A stretch of DNA of 55,388 nt from a virus, in IMG/VR virus record IMGVR_UViG_3300032893_000060, positions 1 through 55,388 of that record. The stretch is one strand, 5' to 3'. Each line of letters opens with the position of its first letter. Positions within the stretch are counted from its first letter, which is position 1. Below, piece by piece: positions 33,670 to 40,283 of this stretch. The notes beneath the pieces are model-generated. The model worked only from the letters and a program-made list of their open reading frames with translations, was not told the origin of the DNA and did not search any database. The translations under genes were made by a program, and so were the position numbers.

Positions 33670-35232
33670 TTATTGTTCTAACCATCTCTCAATATCCACT
33701 ACTTTACCATCGTTATCTCGCCAAGGTATAAACGAAAGGTTGCTGTATTCTTTCTGCACTTTCCTGTATAGGTTGATGAATGTAATCACTGGATTGTCAT
33801 GCTTAAGTGCAAGTTTATACATCACTTTCTTTCCCAACGATGGCTTACCAGTTTGCTTAGAACGGAATACAACTGGATAGCCTAGTTGTCTGTGGAAGTA
33901 ATCACAGCATTGGGCGTTACTACTAGCGATAGATGACTTGCTCTTACCACTCTTTAAAGCCGTCAGGCACTCCTTAAGTCCAGTAGGACCAATAAGCATA
34001 TTGATAATGCGCAAGTACTGCATCATCAATTTGTCATTCTCGCCGCACAGTTCTTTAACGCGTGCCTCCGAATACTTAATTCCCTGCAATGTGCATATAA
34101 GATACGGACATATAGAATCATTTGCACAACGTATAGAATCAGATAACCCAGGAATAGATACTTCATACTTTTGAATTGCTTTCCTCACTAGATGCATTCC
34201 AAATACATCCTTTGCACAATACTTCAGCTTACGAATCATGTCATCCGTTGTCCGATATGATTGTGGATTCGTGTCTTTGTGGAATTTCTGGTAAGTCCAG
34301 TATGACATGCAGTGGCCTAACGACTGCTCTACATCTGGGAAGCAACGGTGAAACGCTATCATTGTGTCGTAGACACGATAGACTGGTATGTGGTATTTAT
34401 AGCCTAGTACTAGGAAATCGAAAGCCGCACCGTTGTGAGCGACTAAGATGTTGGATTCGATGGCCTTAACCAAACTACGAATAATAAAAGAAAGAGAACT
34501 ATAAGCTGGTTGATAGTTAGTGTTGAGGACAGGAACAGAATAAACAGTATAACCATTGAAAGTAAATGCGAAACAAAGTAAATTCTGCTCTTCATAATCC
34601 GTCTCAATATCGAAATCCATCCATTTGTCATGATTACTCTCCAATACATTTATCACTTCATCCGCCGACGGATAGATGCGATACTCTGGTTGCTGTTCAA
34701 TAGGCCATACTTTAGCTTGGCTTCGTAATAGTTCTTTAACTTTTCTAATGTCACTTTTGAACCAAAAAGCATAATTTGATCGTTTAGTACGAGAATGACT
34801 TTTAACATCTCCCTCCTCTTCATCATCTCCGTCTGTATCATTGTCAGTTTTTTCGGCTTCATTGTATGCCTCTTCATAATTCTTTAGATCAACACAATCT
34901 TGTGGACTGAATGAACATATAGTTGGAATGTCGTTTATGTAGAATGGACTACCTCTCATCTCATTCAATGTATTACCACCACACTCAGGCAACCAGTCGT
35001 GCATCGCCTTAGTTCCAGTAAGAAGTATACAGTGCGTTCCATCTATCCAAGGTGACTTATCTTCAGTCACTCGTATGTCACACTGCATAGAATTAAATTC
35101 AGGGCGTAAGCAATCTTGATTAAAGAAACAGCCGCCATTAGCAGACAATAAATTTAACTTATCAAACCTACTTGGCTGTGATAATACAACAGTTAGCCCA
35201 CAATACTTTAACTTTGGTTTACTTCTTAGCAT
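33670..35232 (-). CDS. DNA polymerase I family, UDG-like and 3'-5' exonuclease part
   Basis: The ATG at 35232 is preferred to one at 35277, because the intervening codons lie in a GC-rich hairpin. The product is about 520 residues. The N-terminal part is UDG-like (ILLTGTKAMHDWLP, NEMRGSPFYINDIPTICSFSPQDCVD). The DEDD exonuclease follows: Exo I MDFDIETD, Exo II VAHNGAAFDFLVL, Exo III LKYCAKDVFGMHLV. The C-terminal helices match the thumb and stop at NLSFIPWRDNDGKV plus a nine-residue tail. The palm and fingers are encoded by the gene at 31894-33444. Confidence 0.85.
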   Translation of the reverse strand: MLRSKPKLKYCGLTVVLSQPSRFDKLNLLSANGGCFFNQDCLRPEFNSMQCDIRVTEDKSPWIDGTHCILLTGTKAMHDWLPECGGNTLNEMRGSPFYINDIPTICSFSPQDCVDLKNYEEAYNEAEKTDNDTDGDDEEEGDVKSHSRTKRSNYAFWFKSDIRKVKELLRSQAKVWPIEQQPEYRIYPSADEVINVLESNHDKWMDFDIETDYEEQNLLCFAFTFNGYTVYSVPVLNTNYQPAYSSLSFIIRSLVKAIESNILVAHNGAAFDFLVLGYKYHIPVYRVYDTMIAFHRCFPDVEQSLGHCMSYWTYQKFHKDTNPQSYRTTDDMIRKLKYCAKDVFGMHLVRKAIQKYEVSIPGLSDSIRCANDSICPYLICTLQGIKYSEARVKELCGENDKLMMQYLRIINMLIGPTGLKECLTALKSGKSKSSIASSNAQCCDYFHRQLGYPVVFRSKQTGKPSLGKKVMYKLALKHDNPVITFINLYRKVQKEYSNLSFIPWRDNDGKVVDIERWLEQ

Positions 35233-35233
35233 T

Positions 35234-35292
35234 AAAGCGTGCCCCGTTATATCCCGACGGGGCCAGCGGTTTAGCAACTAACCTGTGCGAAC
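35234..35292 (-). promoter_or_regulatory. Hairpin leader of the DNA polymerase gene
   Basis: GCCCCGT pairs with ACGGGGC across a 9-nt loop (35240-35262), and a second weaker hairpin based on GGTT/AACC lies just upstream. The first hairpin ends 8-10 bases before the chosen ATG and would block ribosome access. Phage T4 polymerase represses its own mRNA through a hairpin at this position, so autoregulation is an attractive but unproven reading. Confidence 0.4.
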
Positions 35293-35886
35293 CTAAAAAG
35301 CAACCTGCATACCATCACTCGGCGCTAACCCAAAGATCTGACGAATCTTCGGCCAGTAGTTGACTAGAGGCTTTCCAGTAATAGGATTCACCATCACATC
35401 ACCTTCAGCCCTCTTGTTAGCAGCCTTCGCCTTAGCGATCTGTTCAGGGGTAGGATTCTTGCGCCGTTCCTCAATGTCTGGTTCCATTAGACAATAGACT
35501 AACTTGCCGAGGAACGGCTTAGTGTCGATGTTGTCCCAATCAATAGTGGACTTGTCGATACCCATTACCGTAAACAACCCTTCCTCACCAGTCAGCCGAT
35601 TTCGGCACGACTCCGTCTTAGCAACGTTATCTTCACCCTGATTCGTAACCTCAGTAGTGAAGTAACTTTTGCACGTAACACCAGCAATGTTGAATTGCTT
35701 CTCACCAATGTCTACAACTTCCGGCTTAACGACTTCAAACTCTAGCACTAGCATAGGATTACCCTTGCTAGATGGAGTGAAGTCTGCTCCAATAACACGA
35801 CAGATATAGTCACTGTTGGTTGGGAACTGAACTGACGCATTCCATTTTTCTATACTCATTTTGTTTAGTGGTAGGTCACTACCCAT
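35293..35886 (-). CDS. SSB-like / DUF669-type DNA-binding protein
   Basis: This 197-residue protein resembles the phage single-stranded-DNA-binding type of OB-fold proteins: MSIEKWNASVQFPTNSDYICRVIGADFTPSSKGNPMLVLEFEVV, the FTPSxxGNPML pattern seen in DUF669-like proteins, then TVMGIDKSTIDWDNIDTKPFLGKLVYCLM. The N-terminal start could be M1 (35886) or M10 (35859); no strong Shine-Dalgarno decides it. It lies upstream of the polymerase and downstream of a Sak4-like recombinase, which fits a role coating ssDNA. Confidence 0.72.
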   Translation of the reverse strand: MGSDLPLNKMSIEKWNASVQFPTNSDYICRVIGADFTPSSKGNPMLVLEFEVVKPEVVDIGEKQFNIAGVTCKSYFTTEVTNQGEDNVAKTESCRNRLTGEEGLFTVMGIDKSTIDWDNIDTKPFLGKLVYCLMEPDIEERRKNPTPEQIAKAKAANKRAEGDVMVNPITGKPLVNYWPKIRQIFGLAPSDGMQVAF

Positions 35887-35906
35887 TGTTTTTGTTTTAC
35901 CGTAGT

Positions 35907-35925
35907 CTACGATTCCGTATCGTAG
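35907..35925 (-). promoter_or_regulatory. Inverted repeat between SSB-like gene and upstream ORF
   Basis: CTACGAT and ATCGTAG form a perfect 7-bp stem around a 5-nt loop, in the 42-base gap before the SSB-like gene. It can be an RNA hairpin or an operator. No T-tract follows, so it is not a classical terminator. Confidence 0.4.
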
Positions 35926-35928
35926 AAA

Positions 35929-36108
35929 TCATCTCTTAACAATCTTAAGCATCTCATCCGCAGGCCATATTGTCTTAAGCACAACTATAGTTGCCGCTAA
36001 GTCAGCACAATATGTTGCTCTCTGTTGTGGTTGTTGGTTTAGTGGATTGATGCTGTTTACTGCTACTATCCAGCCATTACTTATTTGGGTGATTTGTATT
36101 TGTATCAT
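35929..36108 (-). CDS. Small protein (59 aa), unknown function
   Basis: The ATG at 36108 overlaps the previous stop as ATGA. The frame runs 59 codons to TGA at 35929-35931. The product begins MIQIQITQISNGWIVAVNSI and continues with a helix ATYCADLAATIVVLKTIWPADEMLKIVKR. The beta-turn-helix layout is that of a small DNA-binding or regulatory protein, but no family is recognised. Confidence 0.68.
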   Translation of the reverse strand: MIQIQITQISNGWIVAVNSINPLNQQPQQRATYCADLAATIVVLKTIWPADEMLKIVKR

Positions 36109-36296
36109 GATATTGGAATTGAGTTTAGAACTGTCTCACCGCGTTTAGGTTTTGCACTCGATAAAGCTTCATTCATATCACAATTAACTTGCTTTATTCT
36201 AATGTAATATGGAACTTGCTTTTGTCTAGAAACTAATCTATGGACATTGGATAACTTCTTAAATGAACCATAGAGAATGAACGATCTTGTTTTCAT
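36105..36296 (-). CDS. Small basic protein (63 aa), unknown function
   Basis: This 63-residue protein is basic (MKTRSFILYGSFKKLSNVHR, SRQKQVPYYIRIKQVNCDM, AKPKRGETVLNSIPIS). It overlaps both neighbours by four bases (ATGA), so it sits firmly in the operon between the Sak4-like gene and the 59-aa gene. Net charge suggests nucleic-acid binding. No family is recognised. Confidence 0.65.
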   Translation of the reverse strand: MKTRSFILYGSFKKLSNVHRLVSRQKQVPYYIRIKQVNCDMNEALSSAKPKRGETVLNSIPIS

Positions 36297-37162
36297 TTTG
36301 TCTTTCTATATTTAAGGAACGATGAATAATTAGCTAACACATACTTAGGAGCATGGAACATAGTGCTTGTTCCACAGTCACAGAGGTCATCCGATTGGGT
36401 CTGCCATAAGTGAATCGCTCTATAGTCTGGTGGTGATGCAGCAATCCATTCGTCTAATGTCGTATCATCTACTTTAGCCCAATCTAATACTTTCTTTCTC
36501 TGCTCCTTATCGGCTGGCTTTCCGATAACTATAGAGCGAAACCAATCCGAGAAATTCCCAGCGATCTTGTCACCGACTTGTCCTGTCAATAGTGCACGTA
36601 GTTTGCCCGTTGATTGGCCGTCTTTCGTTTTTTCAGACTCATGACAGATGTAAATAACGTTGCCGGGTATTGTCTTTAGGCAAGCGAACAGTTCACCGAA
36701 GTATGATTTCTTTAGATTCCATTGGACGAAGCCGTCGATCTGTCCTGACTTGGACAATGCTAGTTCGTTCTCATTAAAGTTATACCAGATGTGGAATGCT
36801 TCTTCGATTGAAGTCGAACCATCTAGTATCAATGTTTGATTCGGCTTAAGCTTAACACCCTCTGTCATCAGCCATTTAATGATAGCATCTTTAGTTGATG
36901 GTGGTGCCTGCACTCCCGGTCGTTTAACAATGCTATCAATAAACTTCACATCGTAGAATGGAACTACAATTACATTGTCGTTGCCATGTGCTGAGACCTT
37001 GCGGTCCAATGACAGGACTATTGGATTTGGAAATGTTAGTGTGCTAAATGTCTTGCCAGTAAATGGCGCTCCCTGTATCCCAAGCCGTATTTGTGTGTCT
37101 GGTAACTCATTTGGATTTATGCAACCGGGTGGTTTGTATATTTCATTCATTTGATTTCTCAC
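36293..37162 (-). CDS. Sak4-like recombinase / RecA-type ATPase
   Basis: This 289-residue protein has a Walker A motif GIQGAPFTGKT (residues 28-38), a Walker B LILDG (111-115) and the surrounding strands of a RecA core, as in phage Sak4-type AAA ATPases (also annotated as phage ATP-binding proteins). Those proteins work with SSB in annealing or strand exchange. An ATG at 37150 is an alternative start to the GTG at 37162. It is followed downstream by an SSB-like gene and preceded by a Cas4/RecB-like nuclease, a typical phage recombination cluster. Confidence 0.78.
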   Translation of the reverse strand: MRNQMNEIYKPPGCINPNELPDTQIRLGIQGAPFTGKTFSTLTFPNPIVLSLDRKVSAHGNDNVIVVPFYDVKFIDSIVKRPGVQAPPSTKDAIIKWLMTEGVKLKPNQTLILDGSTSIEEAFHIWYNFNENELALSKSGQIDGFVQWNLKKSYFGELFACLKTIPGNVIYICHESEKTKDGQSTGKLRALLTGQVGDKIAGNFSDWFRSIVIGKPADKEQRKKVLDWAKVDDTTLDEWIAASPPDYRAIHLWQTQSDDLCDCGTSTMFHAPKYVLANYSSFLKYRKTK

Positions 37163-37472
37163 TCTTATGTTTAATGTAGGCGGCTAACAGAATAGAATAG
37201 TTTACTATGTCTAGACAAGCATCATAGGCTGACTCATTCTTAACCTCTAACTTACCACAGTCAGTGAATGTGTTAAGCCGTTGAATCTTGTCAAGCATAC
37301 GAATCAACATACCCTTCTCAGTGGTAGTAACACCCACTCGTTCAGTTGTCTCAAAGTTAGCGAATGGAGTATTACCTGACTCACCAGCATAGTCATGGTT
37401 CTTCTTAACCATTATAGCTTTGGCCTGAGCACAAAGCTTATCGTGAAATCGTAATAGTTGTTCAGCGTTCAT
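37143..37472 (-). CDS. DUF1599-family protein (nucleotide-modification-associated)
   Basis: This 109-residue protein fits the DUF1599 pattern: KKNHDYAGESGNTPFANFETTERVGVTT, then GMLIRMLDKIQRLNTFTDCGKLEVKNESAYDACLDIVNYSILLAAYI. The family occurs widely in phages and has been linked by neighbourhood to nucleotide modification. Its biochemical role is unsettled. It overlaps the nuclease gene (37469) by ATGA. Nothing else in the window shows a base-modifying enzyme, so I do not infer hypermodified DNA from it alone. Confidence 0.8.
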   Translation of the reverse strand: MNAEQLLRFHDKLCAQAKAIMVKKNHDYAGESGNTPFANFETTERVGVTTTEKGMLIRMLDKIQRLNTFTDCGKLEVKNESAYDACLDIVNYSILLAAYIKHKSEKSNE

Positions 37473-38437
37473 TGGTCATCATTGTGGAAAGGATCATAAG
37501 GTCTGCGCGTAAAGTCACGATTGAGCAATACCTTACCTACATTGTCGTTTACTGCACATACGTTATAGAATCGGCACAGGCCATACATACCTGAGCATGA
37601 CTCATTGAGAATGCCTTGTTTGGGCCAGTAGTTTAATGAAACATGACCAGATAATATAATGCAGAAGTTAGTTAGTTGTAACTTGAAAGCCGCAATATCA
37701 TCCTCACTATACTGATACACTTCGCCCCGTGCATACTCATTGTTATTAGAGTTAGACTTAAGGAAGATGGCATCAATGAAAGCACCCATCTTTGTAGCAC
37801 CTATACGACCCAATATGCTATCTGGATTGTTCTGCGCCTCCAGCTTACATGCTAATGTATATACTCGTAGTTGTCTGCTAAGACGAAACTTAGCCATGTA
37901 TTCATCTTTCTTGTATGATGCTGTAGTCTTCCAATCACGTATAGCGAAGCAGCCATTTTTGAACTTGCCGATTGTGTCGATGGTGCCACACAACCATACT
38001 CGAATGTGATTGTCTTCGTAGAATAGAATCCGAAATGTTATCTCAGTTGCTGGGCCATCACTAACAGTTCCATCTGGCTTTTTAACTGGAATAGTAATAA
38101 CGTCGAAAGTGCTCTCACTCTCTATCTGTTGCCATAGGTTGTAGCATGTGGAAACTAAATGTTTGGAGTCAGCCATCCATTGTTGTGTCTCTTTCGGTGG
38201 TAACTTACGCCGCTCAAATGCTTTCTCAGCCGCCTCTCTTGCGGCAGGAAAGTAGCCACCAGACTTATACATTGTGTCTATGAACTTATGGACTGCGCTT
38301 CCATATACTATAGATGCGTTTGGGATGCTGTGGTATGCACCTAGATTGTCGCCTATTTCTCCGATGGTTGTGCGACGGAAGTTGAGGATACAACCAGATG
38401 TGGATAGGACAGTGGTGCCTATGTTGAATTCGATCAT
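37469..38437 (-). CDS. PD-(D/E)XK nuclease, Cas4/RecB-like, with four-Cys cluster
   Basis: This 322-residue protein has the RecB-family nuclease signature: GSAVHKFID (motif I His), GTIDTIGKFKNGCFAIRDWKTTAS (the D...D-x-K core, residues about 160-185) and QLRVYTLA (the QxxxY motif). Cysteines near the N-terminus (SGCILNF) and in CSGMYGLCRFYNVC near the C-terminus suggest a 4Fe-4S cluster as in Cas4/AddB. Probable role: 5'-3' or ssDNA-processing exonuclease in recombination-dependent replication. No CRISPR array or Cas1 is present. Confidence 0.82.
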   Translation of the reverse strand: MIEFNIGTTVLSTSGCILNFRRTTIGEIGDNLGAYHSIPNASIVYGSAVHKFIDTMYKSGGYFPAAREAAEKAFERRKLPPKETQQWMADSKHLVSTCYNLWQQIESESTFDVITIPVKKPDGTVSDGPATEITFRILFYEDNHIRVWLCGTIDTIGKFKNGCFAIRDWKTTASYKKDEYMAKFRLSRQLRVYTLACKLEAQNNPDSILGRIGATKMGAFIDAIFLKSNSNNNEYARGEVYQYSEDDIAAFKLQLTNFCIILSGHVSLNYWPKQGILNESCSGMYGLCRFYNVCAVNDNVGKVLLNRDFTRRPYDPFHNDDQ

Positions 38438-38439
38438 AG

Positions 38440-38664
38440 CTAGTCAGGTTGAATACCATTTGCTAAACATGAGGCAGTATTTGCTGCATATGAAAGAGAC
38501 CTATCCATGTCTTCAATCTTATGCTCAAGAACAAATATTCGGTCTACCAATAATGTTAGTGCCTGAACAATTATTTCTTTATCAGCATGATCGTTAACAG
38601 TAACTACAGGTGCATTTAGGTTCTTAATACAGTTAAGCAATTTGGTTTTATTTAGATCACTCAC
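38440..38664 (-). CDS. Small protein (74 aa), unknown function
   Basis: This 74-residue protein has two predicted helices (KTKLLNCIKNLNAP and KEIIVQALTLLVDRIFVLEHKIEDMDRSLSYA), the second coiled-coil-like. It lies 2 bases upstream of the nuclease gene and overlaps its own upstream gene by ATGA. No family is recognised. Confidence 0.65.
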   Translation of the reverse strand: MSDLNKTKLLNCIKNLNAPVVTVNDHADKEIIVQALTLLVDRIFVLEHKIEDMDRSLSYAANTASCLANGIQPD

Positions 38665-38903
38665 TTCTTTCTCCTTTTAATTATAGCATCCACATCTACT
38701 CCATTCTCTCTCAATAACTCTAACGCCAACTTCTTTTGTGGCGATAAGTAAATTGGTGGTTGTGCTGGTTCTTGTTTCACTCTATGTTGAACCATCTCAG
38801 GACGAGTCACAGTATAATATGGCTTGAGGATTTCATCTAATTCTTTGTCGGATAACTTCTCAAGCTTGTCGGCAGTTAAGTCGGCTAGCTCGTCGATTGT
38901 CAT
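38661..38903 (-). CDS. Small acidic/basic two-part protein, unknown function
   Basis: This 80-residue protein starts MTIDELADLTADKLEKLSDKEL, acidic and helical, and ends with a basic KKLALELLRENGVDVDAIIKRRKK. It overlaps both neighbouring genes by ATGA. The Pro-rich centre (KQEPAQPPIYLSP) may be a flexible linker. Function unknown. Confidence 0.65.
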   Translation of the reverse strand: MTIDELADLTADKLEKLSDKELDEILKPYYTVTRPEMVQHRVKQEPAQPPIYLSPQKKLALELLRENGVDVDAIIKRRKK

Positions 38904-39526
38904 ACGTTAATCTTAATGACTTTGACCGACTCACTCTTAATGCTAGCCTTCACATTAGTCAATTGCTGCATCTCGATCTTAAGCCGCAGTATCTCATCAG
39001 GTGTTAGTGTCAACCCTTCTTGACAGAATGGAACTGTATTGTCTGACTCAAGCCAATTGTCTAGATCACGCCGCCATTTTGGCTGGTCAACCGTTGGTAC
39101 AGTTTCTTCGGCTGACAGTTCAGCACCATCAGCTAGTCCCATGATATACTCAATGATGATACCTACCTTAATCTTCTTTCGAATCTTGACAATCTCATAC
39201 CAACGCTTATACTTCCCATCTGGATCTAGCTTCTCGCAGAGATAACGGATTGATTGATTGATGCGAGTGTAGAGAGTATTGGGAGTCATCCCATCTTCTG
39301 TGCACCAGATGTTGTATCGAAAGGTCAAGCTGTTTCCAGACTGAATCATCTTGTCAATTTCTTTCTTCATCTGGATAGCGTATATCTCCTTATAGTATGG
39401 GGCATTGGAATGCCGTGACCAGCCGTGAGGGCGGTTCGAGACGATCATGTCCACAAACTTGCTGGCTACTTCTGGTGAAGGAAAGATACTGTCGGCAGCT
39501 TTCTTTATTTGTTCATTATCATCCAT
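38900..39526 (-). CDS. Protein of unknown function next to the tRNA-like element
   Basis: The start is taken at the ATG at 39526 (208 residues). An upstream frame reaches into the tRNA-like T-arm (reading LQVQILPRS, the familiar readthrough of a tRNA 3' end) and is rejected. The protein is mostly helical and charged (KKAADSIFPSPEVASKFVDMIV, YLCEKLDPDGKYKRWYEIVKIRKKIKVGII). The C-terminal part looks coiled-coil. No family is recognised. Confidence 0.7.
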   Translation of the reverse strand: MDDNEQIKKAADSIFPSPEVASKFVDMIVSNRPHGWSRHSNAPYYKEIYAIQMKKEIDKMIQSGNSLTFRYNIWCTEDGMTPNTLYTRINQSIRYLCEKLDPDGKYKRWYEIVKIRKKIKVGIIIEYIMGLADGAELSAEETVPTVDQPKWRRDLDNWLESDNTVPFCQEGLTLTPDEILRLKIEMQQLTNVKASIKSESVKVIKINV

Positions 39527-39542
39527 AATATTAAAGTTAAGT

Positions 39543-39654
39543 GAGCGTGGCAGGATTTGAACCTGCATGTATCACATTTCCAATACCTTAGGCGACATGA
39601 TACTAGCCCAGTTTACCTGGTAAACATAGCGTCTTTACATTCCGCCACACGCCC
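39543..39654 (-). tRNA. tRNA-Leu-like element with an oversized core
   Basis: Acceptor strands GGGCGTG (39654-39648) and CACGCTC (39549-39543) pair over 7 bp with one G-T. A D-arm (GCG/CGC, 39629-39645) and a T-arm (GCAGG-TTCAAAT-CCTGC, 39550-39566) are clear. Total length is 112 nt, too long for an ordinary Leu tRNA. A 4-5-bp anticodon-type arm with loop ACCAGGT would read CAG (Leu), but it lacks U33. The rest forms a GTATCA/TGATAC helix, an unusually long variable arm. Degenerate, processed or RNA-targeting functions are all possible. Confidence 0.6.
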
Positions 39655-40044
39655 ATAAATCGTTCCCTCTAGTCTCCACCGTGAAGTGAAGGACGCCGAA
39701 GCATCATGTTCCACACACTAGAGGGATGAGTGGTCCGTTACTATTCCACGAACCAGCAGGAAGTCAGACAGTTATTAAGATGAACTGTCGGCAACTATAC
39801 TACCACTAGTTCCCCATCTAGTGAGTGTTAGGCTCGCACCCTTCGCTCACTCTATAGTGGCAGCTAACCAAGCCAGAAGATATTGCTACCTTGCACAGCT
39901 TGGAAATAAACTAGCCGCTTAGCCTTATATGGCATCCCTGTCACAGGATTCTGTTTTTGTAGGTTTGCAGTGACATGCTAAACCACTTTGTTCAGATATA
40001 GAGCAATGCTCCATGCGGCCAAAATCAAAGATCGTCGAGGGCAC
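39655..40044 (-). ncRNA. Structured non-coding RNA A upstream of the tRNA-like element
   Basis: This 390-base stretch has no supportable frame and is dense in helices on the minus strand. Examples are CCAAGC/GCTTGG (39868-39873 with 39898-39903), AGTGAG/CTCACT nested inside CCACTA/TAGTGG, and a 7-bp GACAGTT/AACTGTC stem (39767-39789) whose loop resembles a CUU anticodon loop. A 9-bp CCCTCTAGT/ACTAGAGGG stem (39665-39673 with 39717-39725) encloses a GATGC-TTCG-GCGTC tetraloop hairpin. A sigma-54 promoter starts just upstream at 40055-40070. It resembles large phage RNAs of the ROOL/GOLLD type in position beside a tRNA, but similarity is not shown. Confidence 0.6.
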
Positions 40045-40054
40045 CTAGAATGTA

Positions 40055-40070
40055 AGCATTTTTCGTGCCA
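40055..40070 (-). promoter_or_regulatory. Sigma-54 promoter of non-coding RNA A
   Basis: TGGCACG-AAAAA-TGCT on the minus strand, GG and GC 10 bases apart. Transcription would start near 40044 and run into the structured RNA and the tRNA-like element. The site lies 49 bases downstream of the small ORF that follows the sigma-54 activator gene. Confidence 0.8.
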
Positions 40071-40118
40071 CATTTTTGCTATTGTATTCAGTTGTATAAG
40101 GATGATACAAGAGTAGAA

Positions 40119-40283
40119 TTACTCATCTTCTTCTACAGTTACTAAAGGTTCATACCATTTAATGTTCCAGAACATGGACTTAGATTCTTTTGGTATTACA
40201 GCCTTTGTTATTTCTGATTCTGACCTAGTGTAATTAGGATCTGTTATCTGAACATCTACAATCACATCAATTCTTAATTTCAT
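40119..40283 (-). CDS. Small protein (54 aa) coupled to the sigma-54 activator
   Basis: The ATG at 40283 overlaps the activator stop as ATGA. The frame runs 54 codons to TAA at 40119-40121. The product MKLRIDVIVDVQITDPNYTR continues to a Glu-rich end (YEPLVTVEEDE). No family is recognised. Direct coupling to the activator suggests a functional partner, perhaps a regulator of its activity. Confidence 0.68.
   Translation of the reverse strand: MKLRIDVIVDVQITDPNYTRSESEITKAVIPKESKSMFWNIKWYEPLVTVEEDE

Noticed and set aside
33441-33700. Group I intron in the DNA polymerase split
   Set aside because: The gap is fully open reading frame, too short and without recognisable P7/P3 core; a small gene insertion is simpler.
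38900-39568. The longest form of the 38900 gene, starting at 39568
   Set aside because: Its first 14 codons read through the tRNA-like T-arm; the internal ATG at 39526 is preferred.
39961-40020. A tRNA-Cys-like segment (loop CTGCAAA) in RNA A
   Set aside because: The anticodon stem does not pair and no acceptor stem is present; treated as part of the structured RNA.
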